Counted from the first letter of the stretch, positions 1 to 7,722 are shown. The stretch is DNA of 64,000 nt from an uncultured Eubacteriales bacterium (GCA_934630515.1 CAKTVV010000001.1:226129-290128); one strand, 5' to 3'. A program made the numbers and translations. The notes: generated by a model from the letters alone, not told the origin.

Positions 1-474
1 GTTGGTGTCCACCACCGCCTTGGCGATGCGGCGCACCGTATGCTGTAAATATTCGACGGTGCGCTGCTCCCGGGTGATGACCTTTTCCCAGTCCCACTGA
101 TCCACGAAGATGGAATGGGTGTTGTCCATCTCATCGTCCCGCCGGATGGCGTTCATATCCGTATACAGCCCCTCGCCGGGCTGAAAGCCGTAGCGCCCCA
201 GCGCCACCCGCTTCCATTTCGCCAGCGACTGCACCACCTCGGCGTGCGCCTCGTCCAGCTGCTTGACGGTGAAATCCACCTTGCGCTCCACGCCGTTCAG
301 ATCGTCGTTGATGCCGCTGCCGCCCATCACCAGCACCGGGGCGGTCACCCGCTCCAGATGCAGATTCTGCGCCAGCAGCACCTGAAAAGTATCCTTGATC
401 ACCTTGATCGCCTGCTGGGTCTGGCGCAGCCCCAGCTTCGGGTCATATCCGGGGAAAAAATGATATTCCGACAT
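1..474 (-). CDS. asnA: Aspartate-ammonia ligase AsnA, 5' part only
   Basis: Ammonia-dependent asparagine synthetase: makes asparagine from aspartate, ATP and ammonia in the cytoplasm. The protein begins MSEYHFFPGYDPKLGLRQTQ and continues with VLVMGGSGINDDLNG and VDFTVKQLDEAHAEVVQSLA, typical of the N-terminal half of AsnA; about 158 of roughly 330 residues are inside the window and the rest lies beyond base 1. The start is set by an AAAGGAG ribosome binding site just upstream of the ATG at 474. It lies 23 bases after asnS on the same strand, so the two form an operon under the asparagine T-box upstream of asnS. The partner gene uses the asparagine made here, which fits the shared control. The family call is firm; the C-terminal half cannot be checked. 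Confidence 0.93.
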   Translation of the reverse strand, partial: MSEYHFFPGYDPKLGLRQTQQAIKVIKDTFQVLLAQNLHLERVTAPVLVMGGSGINDDLNGVERKVDFTVKQLDEAHAEVVQSLAKWKRVALGRYGFQPGEGLYTDMNAIRRDDEMDNTHSIFVDQWDWEKVITREQRTVEYLQHTVRRIAKAVVDTN

Positions 475-497
475 AGCGTTGACTCCTTTCAGCTCTC

Positions 498-1868
498 TCA
501 GCGGATGCTGCCCACGGTGCGGGGGAACAGCTGCACGTCCCGGATGTTGGACACACCGGTCACATACATGATGATGCGCTCAAAGCCCAGCCCGAATCCG
601 GAATGGGGCACCGAGCCGAACCGCCGCAGATCCAGATAATCCCGGTAGTCGTCCAGATTCATATGCCGCTCCTGCATGGCAGCCAGCAGCTTGTCCAGAT
701 CCGCCTCCCGCTCGGAGCAGCCGATGATCTCGCCCACCCCCGGCACCAGCAGATCGGTGGCTGCCACCGTCTTGCCGTCGGGATTTTGCTTCATATAGAA
801 GGACTTGATATCCTTGGGATAGTTGGTAACAAACACCGGCTTTTTGAATACCTGCTCGGTGATATACCGCTCATGCTCCGTCTGCAGGTCGCAGCCCCAA
901 TAGACCGGATATTTGAATTCCACATCCGCCTTTTCCAGAATAGCGATGGCGTCGGTATAATCCAGCACCTGGAACTCATGATCGGTGACGCTCCGGAGCT
1001 TTTCCTGCAGACCCGGCTCAAAGAATTTGTCGAAGAACGCCAGCTCCTCCGGGCATTTCTCCATCACGTCCCGGATGATGTATTTGATCATCTCCTCGGC
1101 GATCTCAATGATGTCCGGCAGCTCCGCAAACGCCACCTCCGGCTCCACATGCCAGAATTCCGCCACATGACGGGGGGTGTTGCTGTTCTCCGCCCGGAAG
1201 GAGGGACCGAAGGTGTAGATCTTCCCCAGCGCCATGGCAGCCATCTCGCCCTCCAGCTGTCCGGAAACGCTCAGCCCCGCCCGGCGGCCGAAAAAGTCGG
1301 CGGCGTAGTATTCCTCGGCGCTCTTATACTGATCGGAATAGCCGATGGTGGTGACCTTGAACATCTCGCCGGCGCCCTCGCAGTCGCTGGCGGTGATCAG
1401 CGGGGTGTTCACATAGACATAGCCCTGCTCCTGAAAATACCGATGGATGGCAGCCGCCATCACCGACCGCACCCGGAAGATGGCGTTGAACATATTGGTG
1501 CGCACCCGCAGATGGGGGATGGAGCGGAGAAACTCCACCGTATGGCGCTTCTTCTGCAGGGGATATTCGCCGGGGCAGGTGCCCAGCACGGTGACGGCGG
1601 CCGCATTCACCTCCACGCCGTTGCGCTCGCTGGCGATCAGCTCGCCCTCCACTTTCAGGCTGGTGCCGATGGGCATGAAGGCGCTGATATCGCCCATTTT
1701 CTCCTTATCCAGCACGATCTGCAGGTGCTTGAGGGTGGTGCCGTCGTTCATCTCCAGAAAGGCGACGTTTTTCGAGTCCCGGGAGGTGCGTACCCAACCG
1801 CAGACCGTGACGGTCTGCCCGATGTACGCCGGGTCGGTGAACAGAATACGAATGTCCGTGTGTTTCAT
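498..1868 (-). CDS. asnS: Asparaginyl-tRNA synthetase
   Basis: Charges tRNA(Asn) with asparagine. The protein has 456 residues, the normal length. An N-terminal OB-fold anticodon-binding domain (about residues 1-110, with TVCGWVRTSRDSKNVAFLEM) is followed by the class II catalytic core: motif 2 region FGPSFRAENSNTPRHVAEFW and motif 3 region GFGLGFERIIMYVTGVSNIR near the C-terminus, ending in DVQLFPRT. The start ATG has AAGGAG eight to nine bases upstream. It is the first gene of an asnS-asnA operon, preceded by a T-box leader and a good sigma-A promoter. The AsnRS/AspRS distinction rests on the C-terminal VQLFPRT and HVEPE signatures and on the partner gene asnA. Confidence 0.97.
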   Translation of the reverse strand: MKHTDIRILFTDPAYIGQTVTVCGWVRTSRDSKNVAFLEMNDGTTLKHLQIVLDKEKMGDISAFMPIGTSLKVEGELIASERNGVEVNAAAVTVLGTCPGEYPLQKKRHTVEFLRSIPHLRVRTNMFNAIFRVRSVMAAAIHRYFQEQGYVYVNTPLITASDCEGAGEMFKVTTIGYSDQYKSAEEYYAADFFGRRAGLSVSGQLEGEMAAMALGKIYTFGPSFRAENSNTPRHVAEFWHVEPEVAFAELPDIIEIAEEMIKYIIRDVMEKCPEELAFFDKFFEPGLQEKLRSVTDHEFQVLDYTDAIAILEKADVEFKYPVYWGCDLQTEHERYITEQVFKKPVFVTNYPKDIKSFYMKQNPDGKTVAATDLLVPGVGEIIGCSEREADLDKLLAAMQERHMNLDDYRDYLDLRRFGSVPHSGFGLGFERIIMYVTGVSNIRDVQLFPRTVGSIR

Positions 1869-1899
1869 AGCGCTATTCTCCTTATCTTCATCAAAATCT

Positions 1900-2185
1900 G
1901 CCCGGATAAAACAAAAAAGCCGTCCGTCCTACATCATAGGACGAACAGCTCAGCTGCCCGTGGTGCCACCTATATTGCCGACGATCGCCGGCCGCTCCGC
2001 CTCTGACAAGGCTTTGCCCTTTAACGCAGGGTGTACGGCGCTCCTACTGCCCCGGGCGGGGGTTCGGTTTGCGGCTCGGGAGTGTTATTCCCGCAGCGGT
2101 CTGTCACCGGGCTCTCACCCTCCCCGGCTCGCTTGGGACGCTGTGCGGCGGTACTTCTCTCCGTCAAGGCCTGTTTACTGTTCCG
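1900..2185 (-). ncRNA. T-box leader (asparagine) of asnS-asnA
   Basis: A roughly 290-base leader between the asnS promoter and the asnS start. It holds the T-box core GGTGGCACCACGGG (plus-strand 1957-1970), which pairs with the NCCA end of uncharged tRNA to form the antiterminator, followed by a terminator hairpin at 1913-1946. Upstream, in a Stem I-like region, an AAC triplet lies at 2084-2086 inside GGGAATAACACTCCC; AAC is an asparagine codon, as expected for the specifier of an asnS leader. T-box leaders raise transcription when their tRNA is uncharged. The T-box core is seen directly; the specifier assignment is inferred. Confidence 0.9.
1913..1946 (-). terminator. T-box intrinsic terminator of the asnS leader
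   Basis: Minus-strand hairpin GTCCTA/TAGGAC with GC-rich base followed by GGCTTTTTTG. It sits about 45 bases before the asnS start and overlaps the expected antiterminator partner of the T-box core, so it is the OFF state of the riboswitch. Confidence 0.85.
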
Positions 2186-2214
2186 AGAATACCACATTTA
2201 CGGCGGCTTGTCAA
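2186..2214 (-). promoter_or_regulatory. Sigma-A promoter of asnS-asnA
   Basis: Minus strand TTGACA (2209-2214), 17-base spacer, TATTCT (2186-2191), with TGG just before the -10 (extended -10). It lies directly upstream of the T-box leader. It is divergent from the promoter at 2244-2272. Confidence 0.85.
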
Positions 2215-2243
2215 CCGATTTTTTCAAAAAGTCCCTTTGACGG

Positions 2244-2272
2244 TTGACAGCCGGCGACAGCTGTGCTACACT
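2244..2272 (+). promoter_or_regulatory. Sigma-A promoter toward the YczE-like gene or a short RNA
   Basis: TTGACA (2244-2249), 17-base spacer, TACACT (2267-2272) with TGC before the -10. Transcription would start near 2279, leaving a leader of about 198 bases before the gene at 2477, with a terminator-like hairpin at 2322-2358. Confidence 0.75.
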
Positions 2273-2321
2273 GTCTGTCAGAAAATTGGTGTGGATTTTT
2301 CTGAATTGAACGGTTCATTTT

Positions 2322-2358
2322 CGCCATACATTCCTGCGGGGATGTATGGCGTTTTTTA
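2322..2358 (+). terminator. Terminator/attenuator hairpin in the leader
   Basis: CGCCATACAT and ATGTATGGCG form a perfect 10-bp stem with a 10-base loop, directly followed by TTTTTT. It lies about 45 bases after the predicted start of transcription and 118 bases before the next gene, so it is either an attenuator of that gene or the end of an RNA of about 80 bases. Confidence 0.75.
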
Positions 2359-2476
2359 TTGGGCGTCCGGGGCGCAGGAAAAGGGTCTATGACCCGTAAG
2401 GAGGTGGAGAAACCGGGGACGGCTCGTTTTGACCGCAGCGACAGCATAACATGAAATTTGGCAGGGGGTTTTCTGT
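2359..2476 (+). promoter_or_regulatory. Structured leader segment upstream of the YczE-like gene
   Basis: GC-rich segment between the terminator-like hairpin and the gene start. It contains a small stem GGGTC-TAT-GACCC and purine-rich single-stranded stretches (AAGGAGGTGGAGAAACC). It resembles regulatory RNA more than coding sequence, but I do not recognise a riboswitch class. The gene's own ribosome binding site (AGGGGG, about 9 bases before the ATG) is at its end. Confidence 0.4.
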
Positions 2477-3178
2477 ATGCAAGAAGTAACCAATCGCAAA
2501 AAGCGCATATTTCCGGCAGAGCTGGCGTATTTATTGGCTTTGGTGCTGCTGGCGTTCGCCGTTGCCATGCTGACCACCGCCGGATTCGGGGTGTCCATGA
2601 TCGTGGCTCCGGCGTATCTGGTCAGCCTGAAGGTATCTATTTTGTCCTTTGGGCAGGCGGAATATGCATTGCAGGCGGGGGTTTTCGTCCTGTTCTGTGT
2701 GGTGATGGGGCAGTTTCGCTGGATCTATTTATCCTCCTTCGGAACCTGTCTGCTGTATGGAGCGGTGTTGGATCTGTGGCGGCGGCTTCCTCTGTTTGAT
2801 CCGCAGATGACTGCCCCGGATAGCCTGCCCCTATGGGGACGGCTGCTCTTATTTGTGTGCGGGGTGCTGCTCACCGCCCTGTCCGTTTCCCTGTTTTACA
2901 AAACCTATCTGTATCCGCAGGTGTACGACTTCTTCGTGAAAGGGGTCAGCCAAAAATATGCCGTGCCGCTGCCCCGGTTCAAGACGCTGTTTGATCTCTC
3001 CTGCCTGCTGGTAGCGGTGGTGCTGTCGCTGCTGTTTTTCGGACGGCTGACCGCCATCGGATGGGGAACGCTGGTGATGGCGGTGTGCAACGGCACGCTG
3101 ATCGGCTGGTTTGGAAAGCAATTCGACCGCATCTGGGAGATCCGACCGCTGTTTCCCCGGTTCGCCGCCCATTTTTGA
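2477..3178 (+). CDS. YczE/DUF6198-like integral membrane protein
   Basis: Integral membrane protein of 233 residues. Five or so hydrophobic segments are visible: AYLLALVLLAFAVAML (about 16-31), a second around 65-80, YLSSFGTCLLYGAVL (about 84-98), LLLFVCGVLLTALSVSLFY (about 124-142) and LSCLLVAVVLSLLFF followed by a C-terminal helix. The GFGVSMIVAPAY stretch after helix 1 and the charge pattern fit the YczE/YitT-like group (DUF6198), whose biochemical role is not established. It stands alone, with its own promoter, a leader that looks regulated, and a clear terminator at 3263-3297. It is divergent from asnS. Family assignment is from memory of the pattern; no substrate is proposed. Confidence 0.8.
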   Translation: MQEVTNRKKRIFPAELAYLLALVLLAFAVAMLTTAGFGVSMIVAPAYLVSLKVSILSFGQAEYALQAGVFVLFCVVMGQFRWIYLSSFGTCLLYGAVLDLWRRLPLFDPQMTAPDSLPLWGRLLLFVCGVLLTALSVSLFYKTYLYPQVYDFFVKGVSQKYAVPLPRFKTLFDLSCLLVAVVLSLLFFGRLTAIGWGTLVMAVCNGTLIGWFGKQFDRIWEIRPLFPRFAAHF

Positions 3179-3262
3179 TTTCGCCCCACTCTGCGCAGTC
3201 GGATAGAACCGCTGTGTGCAGTCAAAAAACGTCCGCTCCTTTCGGCGGAGCTCCATAAGGAA

Positions 3263-3297
3263 GAAGGCAGCGCAAAATTTGTGCTGCCTTCTTTTTG
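3263..3297 (+). terminator. Intrinsic terminator after the YczE-like gene
   Basis: GAAGGCAGC and GCTGCCTTC form a 9-bp stem around an 11-base loop, followed by TTTTT. It lies 85 bases after the stop codon of the gene at 2477-3178. Confidence 0.85.
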
Positions 3298-3369
3298 CGC
3301 TATCCGAAAAAAGAACGATACCAGATCTTGACGACTAAATCCGATGCTCGCCGTACTTATGGACAAAAG

Positions 3370-3545
3370 GGATATTCCGGGCTTTGCCCGGAGGGATATT
3401 TTCCTTTCGAAAAGTGATATGAACGCCTGCCGGCTTTCGTGAAAGTATATTCGCCGCCTTAACTGCCGCATGCAATAGCACTATGCGAAGCATAATACCC
3501 CTGTCCGAAGGACAATATCACTCGCCGCCGGGCGAATATAACTGA
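3370..3545. repeat. Cluster of short AT-flanked palindromes
   Basis: A run of small hairpins separated by AT-rich ATAT/AATAT spacers: CCGGGCTTTGCCCGG, TATGCGAAGCATA, TGTCCGAAGGACA and CGCCGCCGGGCG. The loops are GAA- or TTTG-like and the order is tandem. The stretch 3298-3637 contains no convincing gene; a 60-codon open frame across it (3459-3641) is simply the palindromes translated. This looks like an interspersed intergenic repeat of the REP/multi-hairpin type. Confidence 0.6.
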
Positions 3546-3587
3546 GGCGCACTTCCTTACGGAGTGCGCCTCTTCGCCTGTTTTTTT
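3544..3587. terminator. Strong hairpin downstream of the lipoprotein gene
   Basis: GAGGCGCACT pairs with AGTGCGCCTC (10 bp, 9-base loop), then TTCGCCTG and seven Ts on the plus strand. The T-run is offset by eight bases, so it is not a textbook terminator. It could end the minus-strand lipoprotein transcript by structure alone. Confidence 0.45.
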
Positions 3588-3637
3588 GTTATGCTGTTTT
3601 CCGACTCTGTGGGGTATCCGATGGCAGCTTTCAGCGA

Positions 3638-4228
3638 TCAATTTGATTCGGAAACGGCAGCGGCGTCATATGAAATGCTCAACCTTGATGCTTCGGCACC
3701 GGCAGTGCCTGCTGCGCAATATAGCACAAGTGCAACCGTAACGGATTCATTGGCTTCCAAAGTGTCTGAAAAAACATATCCTGAATCAAGGGGGGTTGAT
3801 TCGATAATATTTCTGACTGCGGAGCCTAAGGTTTCGTACGCAGCCTGAACAGGAGCGACGTATCCAAACTCTGCGCTTCCTGCCGTACCCTCGACCATTG
3901 TAAGCTTAAGCTGGTAGCTTATGGGGGTTGCCTCGTGGTTTTCAATGTTGAAATACACGATTTTTCCGCTGTTGGACGGTATTTCGCTTATATCCTTGAA
4001 AGGCTCGTCATCTGTTTTCGGAGCAGTCCAATCCGTATAGTTAAAGGAATATTTGAATTCTGTCATAAGCTCCTTTTTTTCCGGATGCTCGGTTTGTTTG
4101 GATTGTGTCGGCGATTCGCTTGCTTCACCAGACTTCTTTGAGGAAGAGCAGGCGGTCGAGCAAAGTATCAGGATAAAGCACAGCGCTGCAGCTACCGATC
4201 TCATAAAAATACCTTGTGTAGTTTTCAT
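3638..4228 (-). CDS. Secreted lipoprotein of unknown function
   Basis: The product (196 residues) starts MKTTQGIFMRSVAAALCFIL, with a lipoprotein signal ending STAC (Cys about residue 27), then a Ser/Glu/Lys-rich linker and a domain of about 150 residues (FKYSFNYTDWTAPKTDDEPF, IVYFNIENHEATPISYQLKL). The second part reads like a beta-rich domain but I cannot assign a family. A longer frame reaches 4309, but AAGGAG lies eight bases before the ATG at 4228 and the promoter covers 4281-4309, so the shorter start is right. GC is lower than in the surrounding genes. It stands alone. Confidence 0.75.
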   Translation of the reverse strand: MKTTQGIFMRSVAAALCFILILCSTACSSSKKSGEASESPTQSKQTEHPEKKELMTEFKYSFNYTDWTAPKTDDEPFKDISEIPSNSGKIVYFNIENHEATPISYQLKLTMVEGTAGSAEFGYVAPVQAAYETLGSAVRNIIESTPLDSGYVFSDTLEANESVTVALVLYCAAGTAGAEASRLSISYDAAAVSESN

Positions 4229-4280
4229 AGATTTTATCTCCTTAATACAGCGGTCGATTTTTACAACCGTATTTTTATAC

Positions 4281-4309
4281 ATTATATGTTTATTTTTCTT
4301 TTTTGTCAA
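4281..4309 (-). promoter_or_regulatory. Sigma-A promoter of the lipoprotein gene
   Basis: Minus strand TTGACA (4304-4309), 17-base A-rich spacer, TATAAT (4281-4286). Both boxes match consensus perfectly; it places the transcript start about 45 bases before the chosen ATG. Confidence 0.9.
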
Positions 4310-4782
4310 TATAATACTACCTTAATCAAGCATCAAAACAGCACAGCTCGACTGCAAACGGTATTGGCTCTGTCGCTTTACGGTCTCTCTGCTTCCCGAC
4401 GCCCGTCCAAGCGTTTTTCTTTATCGGGATATTTGCCCTCCGATATAAAGCCGGTTGCGGAGTTGGTTTAGACAAAGCGATCGATCATAAGCCGCCATTC
4501 CTCGGTTGTAGGCACAAGTTGACCCTTTTGCTTCATCGGTCATACCTCCCTTGATCTTCCGCAATCCTTATAGCGAAGTTAGTAGTAATAATCGAATAAG
4601 AAAGAATGCCAAATAATTATCGCTTGACATTTTTGATTTTCTCTCGGGAAGTGATTGAACAACTCGATAGAAGCAACAAATTTAGGGGATTTTTGCAAGG
4701 AATCCAGCCAACGAATTTTGACATCCTTCATTTGATCAATCCGAAAAGCTACCGTTCCAAGTGCCATCAAGTACCATATAAT
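4310..4782 (-). pseudogene. AT-rich stretch with gene remnants
   Basis: No intact gene. The minus strand holds a 22-codon frame at 4468-4536 (MKQKGQLVPTTEEWRLMIDR...) with a good GGGAGG site eight bases upstream; it reads like the first residues of a larger protein cut short. Downstream, around 4375-4440, a second coding-like fragment in another frame (SEGKYPDKEKRLDGRREAER) ends at a stop. A 63-codon low-GC frame lies at 4579-4770 without a clear ribosome binding site. I read this as a decayed gene or genes, perhaps of transferred origin; functions are unknown. Confidence 0.4.
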
Positions 4783-4822
4783 AACAAAATCACCGAGAAA
4801 AGCTTTTAGCTTCTCTCGGTGA
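4783..4822 (-). terminator. Terminator of the rpsO-pnp operon
   Basis: Minus strand TCACCGAGAGAAGC pairs with GCTTTTCTCGGTGA (one mismatch region), followed by TTTTGTTATT. It lies about 100 bases beyond the pnp stop codon. On the plus strand the same hairpin is followed by CTTTATTT, so it may work both ways. Confidence 0.75.
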
Positions 4823-4922
4823 CTTTATTTGCCCTTGCCACGCCTGATGAACGGTTTTGTTCAACACTTCGTTATCCGTCCGCAGGGACGGCTTTTGGGT
4901 TCAATGGGGATCTGGCGCCGGA

Positions 4923-7124
4923 TCAGCCACGATCGTTATGATCCCGACGGGGACCACGACCGCCCTCCCGACGGAAGCCACCCTCCCGGCGAGGTGCCGG
5001 AGCGGTTGCATAATCCTCAGGGTTCAGACCCTCCATCTTGATGATGGCGTCCTTGCGGGACAGGTTGATACGACCCTGCTCGTCGATCTCGGTAACCATG
5101 ACAGCGATGGTGTCGCCCACGGCGACCACATCCTCCACACGCTCCACACGCTTGAGATCCAGCTTGGACACATGCACCAGACCCTCCTTACCGGGGGCGA
5201 TCTCCACGAACGCACCGAAGGTCATCAAGCGGGTAACCTTGCCCTTGTAGATGGCGCCGATCTCCGGATCCTTGGCGATGGTCTCGATGACCTGCAGCGC
5301 CCGGCGCGCATCGTCAATATCGGTGGACAGGATGGTGATGGTGCCGTCCTCTTCCACGTTGACGGTGCAGTTGCACTCGGACTGGATCTGCTGGATCACC
5401 TTGCCGCCCTTACCGATCACGCCGCCGATCTTGTCGGTGTCGATCTTGGTGCTGAGCATCTTGGGGGCATACTTGGACAGCTCCGGACGCACCTCGGGGA
5501 TGGCCTTGAGCATGACCTCGTCCAGGATCTTGCAGCGGGCGGTATAGGTCTTGTCCAGTGCCTCCCGAATGATGGCGGGGGTCAGACCGTGTACCTTCAG
5601 ATCCATCTGGATAGCGGTGATACCCTTTTTGGTGCCGCCCACCTTAAAGTCCATATCGCCGAAGAAGTCCTCCAGACCCTGAATATCCACCATGGTCATG
5701 AACCGGTCGCCCTCGGAGATCAGACCGCAGGAGATACCGGCAACCGGCGCCTTGATGGGCACGCCTGCCGCCATGAGCGCCAGCGTAGAGCCGCAGATCG
5801 ACGCCTGAGAGGTGGAGCCGTTGGAGGACAGCACCTCGCTGACCAGACGCATGGTGTAGGGGAACTCCTCCACCGAGGGGATCACCGGCAGCAGCGCCCG
5901 CTCCGCCAGTGCGCCGTGTCCGATCTCCCGGCGGCCGGGACCACGGGAGGGCTTCGTCTCGCCCACGGAGTAGGAGGGAAAGTTATAGTGATGGATATAC
6001 CGCTTCTCGGTCTGATCATCCAGCCCGTCCAGCGGCTGGGCGTCCTTGCTGCCGCCCAGCGTCACGGTGGTCAGCACCTGCGTCTGTCCACGGGTGAACA
6101 TACCGCTGCCATGGGCACGGGGCAGCAGATCCACCTGCGCATTCAGCGGGCGCATATCGTTGATGCCGCGGCCGTCCACCCGCTTGCCGTCATCCAGCAG
6201 CCACCGGCGCACCACGAACTTCTGCAGCTTGTACAGGCACTCGTCGATCTTCTCCACGCAGTCGGCGTATTCCTCGTCGAACCGGGCGTGAACCTCCTCG
6301 TAGACGGGCTTGAGCCGCTCGTCCCGCACCCGCTTATCGTCGGTATCCAGTGCAAAGCGCACCTTTTCGATGGCAAACTCCTTGATCGCCTCGAACATAG
6401 CCGGATCGGGATCGTTGGAGGTGAAAGCGAATTTCTCCTTGCCGATCTCCTTGACGATGCCGTTGATGAACTCCACGATCTGCTGGTTCGCCTGATGTCC
6501 CGCCATGATGGCGTCGAACATGGTGTCATTGTCGATCTCGTTGGCGCCCGCCTCAATCATCGCCACCAGATCTGCCGTAGAAGCCACGGTCACATGCATC
6601 TGGGACTTCTTTTCCTGCTCGGCGGTGGGGTTGATGACGAACTGACCGTCCACCAGACCCACGACCACGCCCGAAATGGGGCCGTCCCACGGGATATCGG
6701 AAATGGCGATCGCCGTGGAAGCGCCGATCATAGCGGTGGTCTCCGGCTGGCAGTCGGGATCCACGCTCATCACCGTGCACACCACGGTCACATCGTTGCG
6801 CATATCCTTGGGGAACAGCGGGCGGATGGGACGGTCGATCACACGGGAGGTGAGGATCGCCTTCTCGCTGGGACGGTTCTCCCGGCGCTGGAAGGAGCCG
6901 GGGATCTTGCCCACAGAGTACATTTTTTCCTCATAATCCACACTCATGGGGAAAAAGTCCACGCCCTCACGGGGCTTGGCGGAAGCGGTGACGGTGCAGA
7001 GAATGACCGTCTCGCCATACCGCACCAGGCAGGAGCCGTTTGCCAGCTGCGCCATCTTGCCGGTCTCGATCACCAGCGGGCGTCCGGCCAGCGTAGTCTC
7101 GAATGTACGGAAATTGTCAAACAT
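4923..7124 (-). CDS. pnp: Polyribonucleotide nucleotidyltransferase (PNPase)
   Basis: Phosphorolytic 3'-5' exoribonuclease of RNA turnover, active as a trimer in the cytoplasm. The 733-residue product has the usual order: first RNase PH domain (from residue 1, IETGKMAQLANGSCLVRYGE), all-helical linker, second RNase PH domain (about 310-540, with DKRVDGRGINDMRPL-like sequence and the FPSYSVGETKPSRGPGRREI stretch), KH domain (GGVIGKGGKVIQQI, about 560) and S1 domain (YKGKVTRLMTFGAFVEIAPG, about 620-690). The tail RREGGFRREGGRGPRRDH is an RGG-like basic extension. GGAGG lies eight bases before the ATG. It follows rpsO, the conserved bacterial order, and its leader holds a large hairpin at 7162-7254. 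Confidence 0.97.
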   Translation of the reverse strand: MFDNFRTFETTLAGRPLVIETGKMAQLANGSCLVRYGETVILCTVTASAKPREGVDFFPMSVDYEEKMYSVGKIPGSFQRRENRPSEKAILTSRVIDRPIRPLFPKDMRNDVTVVCTVMSVDPDCQPETTAMIGASTAIAISDIPWDGPISGVVVGLVDGQFVINPTAEQEKKSQMHVTVASTADLVAMIEAGANEIDNDTMFDAIMAGHQANQQIVEFINGIVKEIGKEKFAFTSNDPDPAMFEAIKEFAIEKVRFALDTDDKRVRDERLKPVYEEVHARFDEEYADCVEKIDECLYKLQKFVVRRWLLDDGKRVDGRGINDMRPLNAQVDLLPRAHGSGMFTRGQTQVLTTVTLGGSKDAQPLDGLDDQTEKRYIHHYNFPSYSVGETKPSRGPGRREIGHGALAERALLPVIPSVEEFPYTMRLVSEVLSSNGSTSQASICGSTLALMAAGVPIKAPVAGISCGLISEGDRFMTMVDIQGLEDFFGDMDFKVGGTKKGITAIQMDLKVHGLTPAIIREALDKTYTARCKILDEVMLKAIPEVRPELSKYAPKMLSTKIDTDKIGGVIGKGGKVIQQIQSECNCTVNVEEDGTITILSTDIDDARRALQVIETIAKDPEIGAIYKGKVTRLMTFGAFVEIAPGKEGLVHVSKLDLKRVERVEDVVAVGDTIAVMVTEIDEQGRINLSRKDAIIKMEGLNPEDYATAPAPRREGGFRREGGRGPRRDHNDRG

Positions 7125-7161
7125 ACGGGTTTACCTCCAAACATAAATTTTTATATTTCCA

Positions 7162-7254
7162 TGCAGGAGGCTCCGGTTTTTAGCAAGAAAACCAACGCCG
7201 GCGGCTGTTCCCGGCGCTCGTTTCACTGCTAAAAGACCCGCAGGGGCTCCTGCA
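7162..7254 (-). promoter_or_regulatory. Large stem-loop in the pnp leader
   Basis: Nested pairing between rpsO and pnp: outer TGCAGGAG/CTCCTGCA (7162-7169 with 7247-7254), middle TTTTAGCA/TGCTAAAA (7177-7184 with 7227-7234), inner CGCCGG/CCGGCG (7196-7201 with 7211-7216). In E. coli a pnp leader stem is cut by RNase III and mediates PNPase autocontrol; this could be an equivalent element, by inference only. Confidence 0.6.
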
Positions 7255-7291
7255 AACGGACAGAGAATAAGAAAGCAAGAGAGCAATACGA

Positions 7292-7316
7292 GGCAGGCGG
7301 GAACGTCCCGCCTGCC
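7292..7316 (-). terminator. Hairpin directly after rpsO
   Basis: GGCAGGCGGG and CCCGCCTGCC form a perfect 10-bp stem 13 bases beyond the rpsO stop. No T-run follows on the minus strand, so it is more likely an mRNA-end stabiliser or processing site than a full terminator between rpsO and pnp. Confidence 0.5.
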
Positions 7317-7328
7317 CCTGTGCAGCTC

Positions 7329-7595
7329 TTATTTCCGCAGGCCCAGCTTTTCGATCAGGGCACGGTACCGGACGATGTCCTTCTTCATCAGGTAGTTCTG
7401 CAGATTGCGGCGGCGACCGACCATCTTCAGCATACCCCGACGGCTGTGATGATCCTTCGGATGAGCCTTCAGGTGCTCGTTCAGGTCGTTGATCCGCTTG
7501 GTCAGAACAGCGATCTGCACCTCGGGAGAACCGGTATCTCCCTCATGCGTCGCATATTCCTGCATAACAGCGTTTTTCTCTTCTTTCAGCATCAT
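7329..7595 (-). CDS. rpsO: 30S ribosomal protein S15
   Basis: Primary 16S rRNA-binding protein of the small subunit platform. The product has 88 residues (family about 89) with the family signatures HEGDTGSPEVQIAVLTKRIN and LNEHLKAHPKDHHSRRGMLK followed by RRNLQNYLMKKD. The start is one of two adjacent ATGs preceded by AAAGAGG. It is the first gene of the rpsO-pnp operon and has its own extended -10 promoter at 7723-7751, leaving a leader of about 120 bases that may host S15 feedback control; no specific site was identified. Confidence 0.97.
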   Translation of the reverse strand: MMLKEEKNAVMQEYATHEGDTGSPEVQIAVLTKRINDLNEHLKAHPKDHHSRRGMLKMVGRRRNLQNYLMKKDIVRYRALIEKLGLRK

Positions 7596-7722
7596 AAGTC
7601 TACACCTCTTTCAAATATTTCCGTGAGACCCAGAAACGGGAAACGGTGCTCCCCCACAGGGGCGTACTCCGCAGATCCGGGTGACCGGAGCGCTGCACGG
7701 AGAGACCGCACAGACAATATGT

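Noticed and set aside
603..2006. Open frame opposite asnS
   Set aside because: Shadow of asnS and its leader; runs through the T-box terminator.
3459..3641. Small open frame in the palindrome cluster
   Set aside because: Its sequence is the translated hairpins; no start signal.
4857..7232. 791-codon open frame on the plus strand
   Set aside because: Exact antisense shadow of pnp, caused by GC-rich codon use; His/Leu/Gly-rich nonsense without domain or ribosome binding site.
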